Of a stretch of DNA of 64,000 bases, positions 16,702 through 28,300 are shown piece by piece. Source of the stretch: Teredinibacter turnerae T7901 (lineage in GTDB: Bacteria; Pseudomonadota; Gammaproteobacteria; Pseudomonadales; Cellvibrionaceae); contig NC_012997.1 of NCBI RefSeq assembly GCF_000023025.1, positions 2,973,125 to 3,037,124 of the forward strand, read 5' to 3'. Under the pieces are notes generated by a model. The model was not told the origin of the DNA. It saw only the letters and a program-made list of their open reading frames with translations, and did no database searches. The translations under genes and the position numbers were made by a program. Within the stretch, counting starts at the first letter, position 1, and every line of letters begins with the position of its first letter.

Positions 16702-18192
16702 CTAAGACTCCAGTTCACACCAAAGTTCAAAGCCTTCGTTCAGCCATTTACGCCCGTCGCGCTCCAGCAGTTCTTCCGCGAGAGCGGGCCCACGACTACC
16801 GGCAGGGTATTCCTGAACAGACATACTGGTTTCCTTCCAGCCGGCGAAAATCTGGTCAACCCAGCGCCATGCTGCCTCTACCTCAGCCGCACTTACGAAA
16901 AGGGTTTGATCATTGCGCAACACATCAAAGAACAACCGCGAATAGGCATCGTGTGTAACCTTGCCGTTTTCGTCAAACGAGAAGTTCAGGACGCCATCTT
17001 CAACGGGAATGCCTGCGTCCAGGCCAGGTATTTTATGCATCATGCGCAGGCTGACACCGGCATCGGGCTGCAGTTGAATAATCAGCTGGTTTGCGCGGTG
17101 CTCGGAATGATCTTTCTCGAAGATCTGATGGTTACTTTGCTTAAACTGGATCACAATTTCTGAGTGGCGCTTGTTCAAGCGCTTGCCAGTGCGCAGATAA
17201 ATCGGCACACCAGACCACCGCCAGTTTTGAATTTCAGCTTTGATCGCCACATAAGTTTCGGTCTGGCTGTTAGGGTCCACTTCGTATTTGTCGGAAGTTT
17301 CACCGGTATAGCCAGGTACCTCCACGCCATCGACATAGCCACTGCTGTACTGGCCGCGCACAGTTAAATCCTGCACCTCACTGGCGGGAATCAAGCGCAA
17401 AGCATTTAACACTTTCAGTTTTTCGGCACGCACCGATTCTGCGTTCAAGCATGCAGGGGGTTCCATCGCCATCAAACACAGTACTTGTAACAGGTGGTTC
17501 TGCACCATATCTCGGGTGGCTCCGGTTTGGTCGTAAAACGCCCACCGGTTACCAACTCCCACGGTTTCGGTTACCGTAATCTGAATATGGTCGATGTAAC
17601 GGGAATTCCAAAGCGGCTCGAAAATATCGTTGGCAAAACGCAATGCGATAAGATTCTGTACGGATTCTTTACCGAGATAATGGTCGATGCGGAAAATTTG
17701 TTCTTCGCTAAATGTACGCGCCAACTCATCGTTAATCGCCAAAAAGCTTTCGCGACTATCGCCCAAAGGTTTTTCTACTACCAGGCGTGTGGTTGGCTTG
17801 TTTAAGCCGCATTTGTCGACAGAACCACAGACTTTGCCAAAAATCATCGGCGGAATAGCGAGATAGATCACCAGGTGATTATCGTTATCGAAATACTCGC
17901 TCTTGGCGCTCGCCAAATCGTCTTCTTTGGTGGCGTCTCCCTGTGCAAACCAGATTTTACTGGCAAAACTTTGCCATTTTTCTTCTGAAAAAAGCGCATC
18001 ACCAACACTTTTTTTCAGCCAGGTATAAATTTTGTTGTGGAATTCCTCACGGGTTTGTCCTGTGCGTGCCATACCGAAAATACGCGTATCGGCCGGCATG
18101 CAATTGTTCAACTCCAGGTAATACAACGATGGATAAAGCTTGCGCAGCGCGAGATCGCCATCACCACCAATAATCAACAGGTCCGTTTTCAT
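16702..18192 (-). CDS. zwf: Glucose-6-phosphate 1-dehydrogenase
   Basis: 496 residues from the ATG at 18192 (E. coli enzyme about 491); the frame stays open 47 codons further but that extension has no homologous feel. AAGG lies upstream of the chosen start. The coenzyme loop reads GGDGDLALRKLYPSLY, where most family members have GASGDL, so two positions in the fingerprint are unusual. The substrate site RIDHYLGKE is intact, as are VVEKPLGDS and YLRTGKRL. It makes 6-phosphogluconolactone and NAD(P)H, feeding the Entner-Doudoroff or pentose phosphate pathway. No pgl or edd follows; gapA is next on the strand. Confidence 0.95.
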   Translation of the reverse strand: MKTDLLIIGGDGDLALRKLYPSLYYLELNNCMPADTRIFGMARTGQTREEFHNKIYTWLKKSVGDALFSEEKWQSFASKIWFAQGDATKEDDLASAKSEYFDNDNHLVIYLAIPPMIFGKVCGSVDKCGLNKPTTRLVVEKPLGDSRESFLAINDELARTFSEEQIFRIDHYLGKESVQNLIALRFANDIFEPLWNSRYIDHIQITVTETVGVGNRWAFYDQTGATRDMVQNHLLQVLCLMAMEPPACLNAESVRAEKLKVLNALRLIPASEVQDLTVRGQYSSGYVDGVEVPGYTGETSDKYEVDPNSQTETYVAIKAEIQNWRWSGVPIYLRTGKRLNKRHSEIVIQFKQSNHQIFEKDHSEHRANQLIIQLQPDAGVSLRMMHKIPGLDAGIPVEDGVLNFSFDENGKVTHDAYSRLFFDVLRNDQTLFVSAAEVEAAWRWVDQIFAGWKETSMSVQEYPAGSRGPALAEELLERDGRKWLNEGFELWCELES

Positions 18193-18603
18193 ATTTTGGA
18201 ATACCTTGTTTATAGAACTCTTGTTATCGCGCCCAGTCATACTATTGAGGGCACAGGTTGCCGGGTCACCCCAATTCTCACAACAGTCTTGTGTGTTAAA
18301 CACGTTCGCGTTGGTATGAGTGGGAAAGGTCACGAATTGCAGACAGGGAAAGCAAACGAGCCGATCACAGATAGTCGCCAGGTCGCTTCACCCAGGATTA
18401 CCGCGGCATCGCTTACATGTTGCGCCGTCCAATAATATTCCCGCAGAATGTTTCGGCGGTTTATTATTCAGCGCACAAAAAAGCGCGGCCATTTTAGACT
18501 GTGTCCCCAGAGCGATCAACCAACGGTAGGGTTAAGCCGTTCAGAATATGTTCAGTAAGCGCATTTTAAACTGCTGCAAAGCCAAAAATTTAAGCGAGGA
18601 TCC
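18193..18603. other. Divergent intergenic region zwf / DUF3108 gene
   Basis: About 410 bp containing the promoters of both flanking genes. The zwf reading frame continues into it without a stop as far as 18333, which I attribute to chance. AGCGAGGATCC upstream of the ATG at 18604 is the ribosome site of the plus-strand gene. I see no RNA gene or clear operator. Confidence 0.4.
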
Positions 18604-19359
18604 ATGAAATCTGCTGCAATGCAAAACCTGTTTTTTCCAGTTCTGGTCACTTTCACGACCATATTGGTTAGTTTTTGCGCACACGCGGGTGAACCCCTGT
18701 TTACGGCTGAATATGAAGGCAAATATTCAGGGTTAACTATTACATCTACGCGTCAGCTGGAACAACTGGACAATGGCAAGTTTCAACTGAACTCCGTTAT
18801 CAAAAACAGCTTTGCCTCAATTACCGAGGAAAGTCAGTTTACCTTCGACGAAGGGATAATGGTGCCTCAGAGCTACCACTACAAACGCAAAATCCTTGCC
18901 TTTAAAGCAGATGAGAACTTCCGCTTCGACTGGCCAAAAGCCACGGTGTATTACGAAAGAGAGGATAAACCCGAGAAAAACCGGGAGTTTCCGCTGGAAC
19001 TCGGCGTGCTTGATCCTGCACTTTATCAGCTTCAGGTTCAGCGAGCCGTTGCTGCTGGACACACCAAGATTGACGTCACATTCGTCAAATCATCCAAGAT
19101 TAAAACACTTCACTTCAAGAAAACAGGCGAAGAAACCTTGCAGCTTGGCGACAAGAGCTATCAAAGTATTCTGGTGGAACGTGACAACAGGGACGACGAC
19201 AAGGAAACCCGCTTATGGATTGTGCCAGATCTAAACTACCAGATTGCGAGGGTTGAGCACGTAGAAGAAAATGGTGATAAGCACTCCATCCGCCTGACCA
19301 GCTACAAAAGCAGCGCCAATCTCAGCAAAGTTCTGTACACCGCAGCAAAAGCGCAATAG
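18604..19359 (+). CDS. DUF3108 periplasmic protein
   Basis: 251 residues with a signal peptide ending FCAHAGEP. The mature protein is a run of beta strands: PLFTAEYEGKYSGLTIT at the start, SYHYKRKILAFKADENF in the middle, and TRLWIVPDLNYQIARVEH near the end. This matches the DUF3108 family of beta-rich periplasmic proteins in gammaproteobacteria, often described as lipid- or envelope-associated but without an established function. It appears monocistronic. Confidence 0.85.
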   Translation: MKSAAMQNLFFPVLVTFTTILVSFCAHAGEPLFTAEYEGKYSGLTITSTRQLEQLDNGKFQLNSVIKNSFASITEESQFTFDEGIMVPQSYHYKRKILAFKADENFRFDWPKATVYYEREDKPEKNREFPLELGVLDPALYQLQVQRAVAAGHTKIDVTFVKSSKIKTLHFKKTGEETLQLGDKSYQSILVERDNRDDDKETRLWIVPDLNYQIARVEHVEENGDKHSIRLTSYKSSANLSKVLYTAAKAQ

Positions 19360-19636
19360 GCACTCCGCGCCTATATGAATTTTGCATATGGGCGCGATTA
19401 TCCTTTTAAATCACATCTAACCAGCGACTTCCGACAACAGCCCCTCCTGCTACCCGTAAATACCTACTCACCGTGTCGAGCCTGATCGCTGCAGGCCCGC
19501 AATTCAGCCCCCGCAAAGCGTGATCTGGTTGTTTCTTACACTACGGGAACAATTACCAATTGTTCTAAATCAGGGTCTTTTTTATTGACAGATTTTTAAT
19601 ACTATAGGATTAACTTTTGATTTAGAGAGTGTCGTC

Positions 19637-20128
19637 ATGGTCACGGTGATTGATCGATGGGTATCCCCCTTCAAACGGCTGCTCTTAGGGCTGTGGAGCC
19701 TGGCGCTGGTCTGTCCCTGTTTTGCAGAAAGCCGATTTGGCGTAAGGGGATTCGCGCATACAGGTGCCCACCACAGCGCTTTCAGTGCTTACAACCCGAG
19801 CACAGAAACGCCTGTAAGACTGCTGGACGACGACGCCCTTCTCGAGCATGCCGCATTGCGCCGCGAACATGGCAATTGTGGGGAACGACATCAATTGAAC
19901 CGTCACTGGCTAGAGCAAAGCGCCGAAAATACGGCATCGGGCGCCGAAGCGCTCCGCAAACTGCTACAGCAAAGCGCGCTGCGCTATTGGCATAACCTGA
20001 CCGGCACCGACGAAACAACCGATTCATCCCAGTTGACGGCCGCCGAGCCGGGTGTTTCCTGGTCAAACTACAGCATCGATTTATCCGAAGACGAGGCCCA
20101 CCTCACCTTTACGTATCACTACCAATAA
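19637..20128 (+). CDS. Small exported protein of unknown function
   Basis: 163 residues. The N-terminus has a basic start and hydrophobic core ending in CPCFAES, a plausible signal peptide. The mature part is rich in His, Glu and Leu in a helical middle (DDDALLEHAALRREHG, ALRKLLQQSALRYW) and ends in a beta-like tail, AHLTFTYHYQ. No family recognised. A terminator 56 bp downstream supports it as a real transcript. A TTGACA-like element and TATAGGAT-like box lie at about 19585-19612, upstream of the start. Confidence 0.65.
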   Translation: MVTVIDRWVSPFKRLLLGLWSLALVCPCFAESRFGVRGFAHTGAHHSAFSAYNPSTETPVRLLDDDALLEHAALRREHGNCGERHQLNRHWLEQSAENTASGAEALRKLLQQSALRYWHNLTGTDETTDSSQLTAAEPGVSWSNYSIDLSEDEAHLTFTYHYQ

Positions 20129-20183
20129 CGACTGCAATAATAATTTCACCATCAGACGTGCCCCAAACCGTCTGTTACCTCTT

Positions 20184-20210
20184 GTCCCGCTCCGTGCGGG
20201 ACGCTTTTTT
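20184..20210 (+). terminator. Rho-independent terminator
   Basis: GTCCCGC and GCGGGAC form a 7-bp GC-rich stem with loop TCCGT, followed by GCTTTTTT. It ends the transcript of the small exported protein gene. Confidence 0.92.
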
Positions 20211-20267
20211 ATCCAGCATTACACTCAGCGTGTACAATGCTGCGCTTTCGACCACTTCGATTTCGCT

Positions 20268-20801
20268 ATGACCACACCGACCACCAACCCCACCCCGACT
20301 TCAGAGATTTCCGTTACACAACAAGGCGCGAGCCTGTGGCGACGCCTTATTGCACTGGTTTACGACAGTTTCTTGCTGGGTGCACTCACCATGGCGTACG
20401 GCGCGGTAGTTACTATTGTGTTGCTGATTGTTCAGGGCGACACCACGGCGGGGGAGTACCGCCCAATGATTACCACACATTGGGGCAATGCACTCTTTCT
20501 CGTGGGCCTGATACTGACACTCGCTGGCTTTTATGTATTCTTCTGGTGCCGCGCCGGGCAAACCGCAGGTATGCGCGCGTGGCGACTGCAGCTCGTGAAG
20601 CGCGAGGCACTGCCGGAGACAGTGTCACCAAGCCTCAAGCAAGCCACCCTGCGTGCTTTTCTCGCCCCATTTTCACTACTATTTGTGGGCGCAGGTTATT
20701 GGTGGCAATTTTTTGATGAACAAAGCGACTGCTTGCACGATCGCTGGAGTGATACTCGGGTAATACTAACGCCGCCTCGCAAAAAGCTGCGGCATAGCTA
20801 A
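20268..20801 (+). CDS. RDD family membrane protein
   Basis: 177 residues from the ATG at 20268; the longer upstream frame crosses the terminator at 20184-20210 and is rejected. After a Thr/Pro-rich N-terminus comes WRRLIALVYDSFLLGAL, the Arg-Asp signature of the RDD domain in the first membrane helix. A second helix (ALFLVGLILTLAGFYVFFW) and the GQTAGMRAWRLQLV segment follow, and CLHDRWSDTRVI closes the domain. The function of RDD proteins is generally unknown; some act in ion transport. It converges on lptG. Confidence 0.85.
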   Translation: MTTPTTNPTPTSEISVTQQGASLWRRLIALVYDSFLLGALTMAYGAVVTIVLLIVQGDTTAGEYRPMITTHWGNALFLVGLILTLAGFYVFFWCRAGQTAGMRAWRLQLVKREALPETVSPSLKQATLRAFLAPFSLLFVGAGYWWQFFDEQSDCLHDRWSDTRVILTPPRKKLRHS

Positions 20802-20839
20802 GCGCTGACTCAAGCGGGAACTGGATCTGGAAGCGCACA

Positions 20840-21904
20840 CTACTGTGAGCGCTTGATCAGCAACCAGCCAAAAGCAAAGCAAAATGCAATCGGAATGAGT
20901 ACGGCAAACATGGGGGAAAAGCCCATAATAATCGACATCGGGCCGAAGAGTTTTTGGCTGGTTTGAAATACTAGGCCAACGATCACACCAATAAATACCC
21001 GAAACCCCATGGTAGTTTGGCGCAGTGGACCGAAGATAAACGAGATAGCGATCATCACCAGACTTAAGGTTGCCAGCGGCTGCAAAGCTTTCTGCCAAAA
21101 GGCCAGGCGATACTCACTGGAATCGATATTTTGTTTTTCCTGGTAGTTTGCATACGCGTATAAACGCTGCATCGGCAACTCATCTGGATCTAGCACCAGC
21201 ACATTCAATAAGCTAGGGGAGATTTCGGTGTACCAGTTTCGCGAAATAAATTCTTCGCGGTCGACCTTGTCCTCCGCATCGAACTGGGTAATCTCACCGC
21301 CCTGCTCGACCCAATGGTCTCCCTGATAAATCGCGGAGCGAATAAAACTTGCCTGCTCGAGCCTGCCTCCGTCGGCAAACTTGTAACGCGTAATTCCATA
21401 CAACCGCCCATTGGGCAGCACCGCGTTAAAGTGCATGTATTCGCTGCCCTCGCGAAACCATAAACCCCGTTCACTCTGGAGCGCGCGTTCATGGCCCTGC
21501 AGTAAGTCGCGGCGGCTGTCCGCATATTGATCGGTATAAGGCGAGACGTACTCGCCAACCAAGGCGCCAACAATAATGAACAACAACACTGGGCGCATCA
21601 CCGACCAGATCAACTGGCGTACCGACACGCCGGCCGCGCGCATCACAACAAGTTCACTGGAATTAGCGAGCAGCCCCAGGCCGATCAAACAACCTACCAG
21701 CGCCGCCAACGGCAGGTAATCGCACACGCTGGATGGAATGTAGAGCACCACATAGAACAGCGCCTCCAAAAACGTGTAATCACCTTTGAGCTGGCTGAGC
21801 TGATCTACCAGGTCAGCAATGGCGTCGAGCGAAACAATGACTAACAAAACGCCCATGACGGAGCCCCAGACCTGAGCGGCGATATAGCGTTGTAACTTCC
21901 TCAT
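20840..21904 (-). CDS. lptG: LPS export ABC transporter permease LptG
   Basis: 354 residues from the ATG at 21904, which overlaps the lptF stop in an ATGA; an extended frame to 22000 lies inside lptF. Six membrane helices are arranged three-loop-three, with a periplasmic beta-jellyroll between (about residues 125-265). Family blocks are ANSSELVVMRAAGVS in the N-terminal half and GFRVFIGVIVGLVFQ in the C-terminal half. LptG with LptF forms the inner-membrane channel that extracts LPS and passes it to LptC/A/D; the LptB ATPase is encoded elsewhere. Confidence 0.95.
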   Translation of the reverse strand: MRKLQRYIAAQVWGSVMGVLLVIVSLDAIADLVDQLSQLKGDYTFLEALFYVVLYIPSSVCDYLPLAALVGCLIGLGLLANSSELVVMRAAGVSVRQLIWSVMRPVLLFIIVGALVGEYVSPYTDQYADSRRDLLQGHERALQSERGLWFREGSEYMHFNAVLPNGRLYGITRYKFADGGRLEQASFIRSAIYQGDHWVEQGGEITQFDAEDKVDREEFISRNWYTEISPSLLNVLVLDPDELPMQRLYAYANYQEKQNIDSSEYRLAFWQKALQPLATLSLVMIAISFIFGPLRQTTMGFRVFIGVIVGLVFQTSQKLFGPMSIIMGFSPMFAVLIPIAFCFAFGWLLIKRSQ

Positions 21905-23037
21905 GCCGCAGCCCCCGCCCGACGACGAGCGCCGAATAAACGGCGTTTGTCGACTAACAAAAACAACGCGACCGTAAAAAACAGCAAATGTACGAGCCAC
22001 AACATACCCGGAACCGGCTCATTGCCTTTTTCGATCAGGCCTCGCGCTGCATTTACGCAAACCAGGTACACCATGTACAAAATAATTGCCGGCAGCATTT
22101 TCGCGTATCGACCCTGACGCGGCTGCGTCTTGCTGAGCGGTACGGCGAGCAAACCCACAATCATCACCAGCACTGGCATAGAGAACCGCCACTGCAGGGC
22201 TGCACTGGCTTCTCGGGTTTTCGCCTGGAGTAACTTGAATGTGGTTAAGCCATCGGTAAACCGCTTGGGCTTAACGGCGTAATCCGGTTCCGGCAGCAAT
22301 TGCGAGAAATTGCCAAATTCCACTACTTGATAATTCTGGGTGCCCGGCGTGCCTACGTATCGACGTCCGTTTTTGAGCAGCAAATATTTTTGCCCGGACT
22401 GCGGGTCTATCACGGTTTCGCCGGATTCGGCGGTAAGAACCGTGAGGTCGGCCTCTTGATGCGTAACCTTGTCGAGATCGTCTGCAGGGTCAATTGGCGA
22501 TACCTTCGCCATAAAAACCCCGCGCAGTTGTTTTTTGTCCTCGCTGATGGATTCGGCGTAGCTGGTACCGGCGCCTTGATCCAGGGTGTGAAATCGCGAG
22601 GGCTTGAGAGTTTCAAAATCTGTGCGGTTGCGCTGTTCTGCCAACAGCGCTTCGGAAGCCTTCACCCCCTGTGGCCCCAGATACAGACTAAACAGGCCTA
22701 CCAACATCGCAACCACCAGTGATGCGGCCAAGGTATAACCTACCAACCGCTTCTGACTCAAGCCACACGCGGACAATACCGTCATTTCGCTGTCGAGGTA
22801 CAAACGACCATAAGCCATGAGAATGCCGATAAAAAGACCCAGGGGCAGTATCAACTCCAAATACGCGGGGAGTCTGTACGCCATGAGTGTGAGCAGAACA
22901 CCGGCGTCGAGTTTACCCGCCGCAGCTTCGGCAAGATAATTTACGAAACGTGCGCTGATGATAATCATCAGTAGTACCAGGCTGACAGCAAACATACTGC
23001 TCAGTACTTCGCGGGCGAGATAGCGGAAAATAATCAA
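21901..23037 (-). CDS. lptF: LPS export ABC transporter permease LptF
   Basis: 378 residues beginning [23 protein letters not shown]. It has the same architecture as LptG: three helices, a periplasmic jellyroll (about residues 130-260) and three C-terminal helices. The [20 protein letters not shown] segment is the coupling region that faces LptB. It ends in the ATGA shared with lptG, so the pair is translationally coupled. The gene is divergent from pepA with 108 bp between start codons, as in many Pseudomonas-like genomes. Confidence 0.95.
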
Positions 23038-23145
23038 TGCGGTGTTCCTTTTTTATCAAGCGGCGAATTCTATCAGCTCAACACACATTTATTAATTCCT
23101 TCAGCTGTCTTACACTGGGGGTTTTCGCACTACCCGGATTATTCA

Positions 23146-24675
23146 ATGAAATTTCTTACGCAAAAAACCGACGCTTTATCTCGTGCCTCGGGATGTTCTG
23201 TTGTTTTCGCTCTCGATAACGCTCTGCTCACTACCGCACTCGCCCTGGATGATGCTTTGGGCGGCGTTCTGTCCCAGGTTATTAAAAGTGGTGATCTAAA
23301 AGCCAAGCCCGGGCAGTCGTGTTGGATACCTGTGCCAGCGGCTAGCGGCGTGAAAGCCGCCCGCGTACTTCTGGTTCACCTCGGAGAAACCAGCGAGAAG
23401 AAAAGTAAGATCGCCAGTGGCAGCGTAATTTCCGCGCTTCAATCAGCGGCGGCAGCGCTTTCTGCCTCACCCGCCAAAGATACGACAGTATTTATCGACG
23501 ATTTGTTCGCAGACGGTGCGCCAACTATCGAACATTTCGGTGAGCCCGCAGATGCAAGCTGGGTTGCAGAGCAGATGGCGAAACTGTTTGTCACCGCCAG
23601 CTACCGATATACCGAAACGTTCAGCAAACCTGAACCGGCGCCTGCGCTGGGTAAAGTGACCTATGCAAGCGACGACGCGACCCGCACTCGCGCGGTTAAA
23701 TCTGCACTGTTAAAAGGTGCCGCCATAGGCGAAGGGATGAACCTGACTCGCCAACTGGGCAACCTGCCCGGCAATATTTGCACCCCTGCCTACCTGGTTG
23801 AACAAGCGAAACAACTGGCCGCCGCATGCCCTAAGCTCACCACCAAAAGCCTTAACGAAAAACAAATCGAGAAGCTTGGCATGGGCGCTTTTCATTCTGT
23901 TGCCAAAGGCAGCGACCTGGATGCGCAGTTGATTATTATGGAGTACAAAGGCGCTGGTGGTGCGAAAAGCCAGCCCCATGTCTTGGTCGGCAAAGGGATC
24001 ACCTTTGATACGGGTGGTATCAGTCTCAAGCCCGGTGCCAATATGGACGAAATGAAATTCGATATGGGTGGTGCCGCCAGTGTGTTCGGTGCAATGAAAG
24101 CGCTGATTGAGATGGATGCCAAAGTGCACGTTATCGGCGTCATCGCAGCAGCGGAGAACATGCCGAGCGGACGCGCCTCCAAACCTGGCGATATCGTTAC
24201 TTCCATGTCCGGGCAAACAATCGAAATTCTCAACACCGACGCCGAAGGCCGCTTGGTACTGTGCGACACCCTCACCTACGTTGAGCGCTTCAAGCCAAAA
24301 TCGGTTGTGGATATCGCCACGCTGACAGGCGCTTGCGTCATCGCGCTCGGCAATCACGCGACCGGGCTCTACAGTAACGAACAGGCGCTCGCCGACAAGT
24401 TACTGGCTGCCGGCGTAGGTGCGAATGACCGCGCGTGGCAGATGCCGTTGTGGGACGACTACCAGAAGCAACTCGACAGCAATTTTGCGGATATGGCAAA
24501 TATTGGTGGCCCCGCCGGCGGCAGCGTTACCGCAGCCTGTTTTCTGTCTCGCTTCACCAAAAGCTACCCATGGGCGCATCTCGATATTGCAGGTACCGCG
24601 TGGCAATCAGGCGCGAAAAAAGGGTCCACTGGTCGCCCGGTGAGCCTGTTGGTCAATTACCTGCTGAACGCATAA
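23146..24675 (+). CDS. pepA: Leucyl aminopeptidase (M17)
   Basis: 509 residues. The N-terminal macro-like domain is followed by the catalytic domain with [17 protein letters not shown] (metal and Lys), the MKFDMGGAA block, and the family signature [12 protein letters not shown] with its two metal ligands and active-site Arg. It removes N-terminal amino acids from peptides in the cytoplasm; in E. coli the hexamer also acts as an accessory DNA-binding protein. holC follows after 7 bp and is surely co-transcribed. Confidence 0.96.
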
Positions 24676-24682
24676 TTGCCCG

Positions 24683-25105
24683 ATGACACGTGTCACCTTC
24701 TACGTGCTTGCCCAAGGTGCTGTTAGCGACAGGCATCAATTTGCCTGTCGCCTAACGGAGAAAGCGGTTAATCAAGGCAGTAAAGTTATGATCGCCACCA
24801 ACGATGCAAGTGAAACGAAAGTGCTCGATGAACTGCTATGGCAGTTTCGCGCTGAGTCGTTTGTGCCCCATCACACTTACGGTGATACGCTGGAGTCCCC
24901 CGTGCTATTGAGCCACGACGGTGATGATATTCAGCAGCATGACTTGCTGATTAATCTGCGACGCAATATTCCCGGCGCATTTAGCCGCTTCGCCAGGCTC
25001 GTGGAGATCGTCATTCAAGACCCCGCCGACAAACAGCTTTCTCGCAAGCACTTTACCTACTTCAAAGAACGGGGTTATGAAATCGAAACCCACAACATAG
25101 GTTAG
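24683..25105 (+). CDS. holC: DNA polymerase III chi subunit
   Basis: 140 residues starting MTRVTFYVLAQGAVSDRHQF, with the LLWQFRAESFVPH and VLLSHDGDD blocks typical of HolC. Chi links the clamp loader (through psi) to single-stranded-DNA-binding protein. It lies 7 bp after pepA, the conserved neighbour in gammaproteobacteria. The usual follower valS is displaced here by the large propeller/GGDEF gene and an acidic protein gene. Confidence 0.93.
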   Translation: MTRVTFYVLAQGAVSDRHQFACRLTEKAVNQGSKVMIATNDASETKVLDELLWQFRAESFVPHHTYGDTLESPVLLSHDGDDIQQHDLLINLRRNIPGAFSRFARLVEIVIQDPADKQLSRKHFTYFKERGYEIETHNIG

Positions 25106-25337
25106 TGTGGCGTCATTTGGCGCCTGTTGCATTATTCGGGACAACAGCTTTACTTAAAGGTGGGTTTGAACACTTAAATAACAACTGATAATGCGCTCGT
25201 AAGTGAAAACTGCGCGCGCACATAAATCGAGAAATCGGAAATCAGGCAAGGACGAGCGATAAAAGAACGGTAAAAATCGAACTAAGCGTTCACGGTTAGC
25301 TTGGCAACGAACTCAGAAAAATAATATAAAGGGGTTT

Positions 25338-28300
25338 ATGCTTCTCGGCGTCGAAGGTGCTTCTCATAAAGGGGGCAAGCGTATCAGCAAGTACGCGCAT
25401 TACATTCTCTCTCTGCTGATTCTGTCGGTGGGCGTAGTAACGGTCACTGTCGCATCGGCTCAGCCGCGTATACCACCGCAGGTAAAATTCACCCCAACGC
25501 TGCAGGATCAGCTCGAAAAGCTTGGCTATATCAACAGTATTCACCAGGATGCCGACGGTTTCCTGTGGTTTGCTGCGGTCAAGGGGCTCGCCCGCTATGA
25601 TGGGTACGCCTTACGCACCTACGAGCAACGGGTGGACGACCCCTTATCCATCAGCCATCTCTGGGTAAAACATTTGTTACGGGATAGCCGCGGCGATCTC
25701 TGGGCAGTCACACATACCGGGCTGTGCCGCTATCTGCGCACGAATGACGGTTTTCAATGCTTCCCTGGCCGCGGCCAAAGCGACGCGGTTCCGAACTTGT
25801 ACTTTTATTATTTATTTGAAGATAGCCGCCAGCAAATGTGGGCGAGCACGTCACTGGGCATCCGCTTATTCAACCCGAGCAATGGCGCCCTCAGTTTGGC
25901 GCCGGAACCTCTTAACTCGACGCTCACCGCCGTGGGCAATGCGAATACCAATAGCGTAAATACCGTCGCAGAAGCGCCCAATGGCGACCTCTGGTTCGGC
26001 TTGGAAGGCAATGGGCTTATCCGTTACTCGCCGCCCACGCACAGCCTGATCCACTACCACCTCAATGACGGCCACAGCAACCTGCAATCCAACCAGATCC
26101 GCTCGATCCTTGCCGACTCCAAAGGCGTCATATGGATAGGGACCCTAGGCGCCGGTATCGCCCGTTTTAATGAACAGTCCGGCGAGTTCGAACGCTTTGT
26201 GCACAGCGCCAGTGAAAAAGCGGATACCGTGTGGGACATTATGGAAGATCAAAATGGCCTGTTCTGGATAGGCGATGGTACTGGCGTCCACCTTTATAAC
26301 CCCGACACCGGTGACTTTGCTGACTACAGCTACATTGAAGGTCAAACCAGTGGCCCCAGTAATTTCGTTGCCCGGGACATTTTCATGGATAAATCCAAAG
26401 GAATATGGATTGGTTACTTCCCGAGCGGCGTGGACGCGGTTGACCTGCAGGCATCTGAGTTCCTCAATTTCAGGCACATACCAGAGCAACCTAACTCACT
26501 GGGCGATGGTGGCGTCCTAACCACGCTGGAAGCCCCGGATAAAACTGTGTGGATTGGTTGCGGTTTCGGTCTTAGCCATTTAGATCGCGCAACTGGCAAC
26601 TTCACAAAATACATTTATGAGGAAGACGACCCCCACTCGCTGTCAGGAAGCACAGTGCTGGATATGGAGCTCGATAAAGATCACATCCTCTGGGTTGGCG
26701 CCTGGGATCGCGGCTTGAACCGTCAATTGCCCGGTGAGGATCGCTGGGAACGTTACCAATACGACCCGCAAGACCCAAAGTCGTTGTATGGACGAGAACC
26801 CTGGGGTATCACTGTCGACCACAACAACGACATCTGGATAGTCACCGAAAAAGGCATTAGCCGTTACAACCGGTCGACCAATGATTTTACCCGTGTGATG
26901 CCAAATGACAGTCTTGGCAACCCTATGACGACCCTGTATTCGCGCGGGATCACCACGATGAGCGATGGTCGGCTCTGGATCGCCAGTTACAACGGCGTGT
27001 ACGTCCTTAACCCGAACACGCTCGAGTTCGAAGCGCACTATATGAATGATCCTGAGCAGGCGAACTCAATCAGCTGGAACCAGATTCTAACCAGTTTTCA
27101 GGATTCCAAAGGTAATATCTGGATAGGGACTTTTGGCGGAGGCCTGAACAGATTTAACCACGCAGACAACACATTTACCCGCTTCACCACAGAGCAAGGG
27201 CTGCCTAACTCCACAGTGTCTAGTATTGTCGAGGACACTGATGGCAACCTTTGGGTGTCGACCTTCGAAGGCCTGGCCCGTTTCGATCCTAAAACAGAAA
27301 AGTTTATGGTGTTTACCAAACGCGATGGCCTGGTGGGGAATCTATTCAATCGCGATTCCGGTTCCTTACTGAGTGACGGGTCACTGGTTTTTGGTAGCAG
27401 TCGCGGGCTCACATTATTCGACCCACACATGTTGCAGCCGAACGAGCATATCCCGCCGATTGTGCTTACCGACCTGCAGGTTTTCAATGAGTCACAGCGC
27501 CCCGGCCCGAACAGCCCTCTACAAAGAGCGATCGGGGTAACCCAGGAGATTTCGCTCGACCATACCCAATCGGTATTTTCAATCGCGTATTCCGCGCTGG
27601 ATTTCCGATCCCCAGACGAAAATCAGTACGCCTATCGCCTCAAAGGGTTTGAGGAGCGGTGGAACATGGTGGGCAATCGCCGCCTCGCAACCTACACCAA
27701 CCTGGACCCCGGCAACTATGTATTCGAAGTTAAAGGGTCCAACAATCACGGTATTTGGAATCCAACACCAGCTCGATTGCGCATTTACATCAATCCACCT
27801 TACTGGCGCACCCCGCTCGCATACGCGTTTTACGCACTAGCGCTCAGCGCGTTGATTTCGTGGACACTCTGGGTGCAGCGCAAAGAACTCGCCCGGGAGC
27901 GCGCACTGGTGCGGCGGATGACCGAAATCGACCGCATGAAAGACGAGATAAACCGCGACCTCGACCGCAAAGTGGCGGAAAGAACCGAAGCCTTGCGGAC
28001 TGAGCATCAGCGGCTGATCGCAACTCAGGAGGAATTGCGCAGCCTGAATAAACGTCTGGAGGACGCCAGCCTAACTGATCAGCTCACTGGCTTGCACAAC
28101 CGCCGGTTCCTGTACAACACAATCACTAATGATCTTATCGAAACCAACGAACAGTACGACCGTGCGCGCGCCGCTGGCCTGGAGTTCCGCGCCCTCAATG
28201 ACTTGACGTTTATGGTGCTGGACATCGACGACTTTAAAACCATCAACGATCACCACGGCCATGCGTCCGGCGACCTGATGCTGGTCCAGTTTGGCAATAT

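Noticed and set aside
18193-18333. 47-residue N-terminal extension of Zwf
   Set aside because: The family start aligns at MKTDLLIIGG (18192) and the extension has no recognisable domain.
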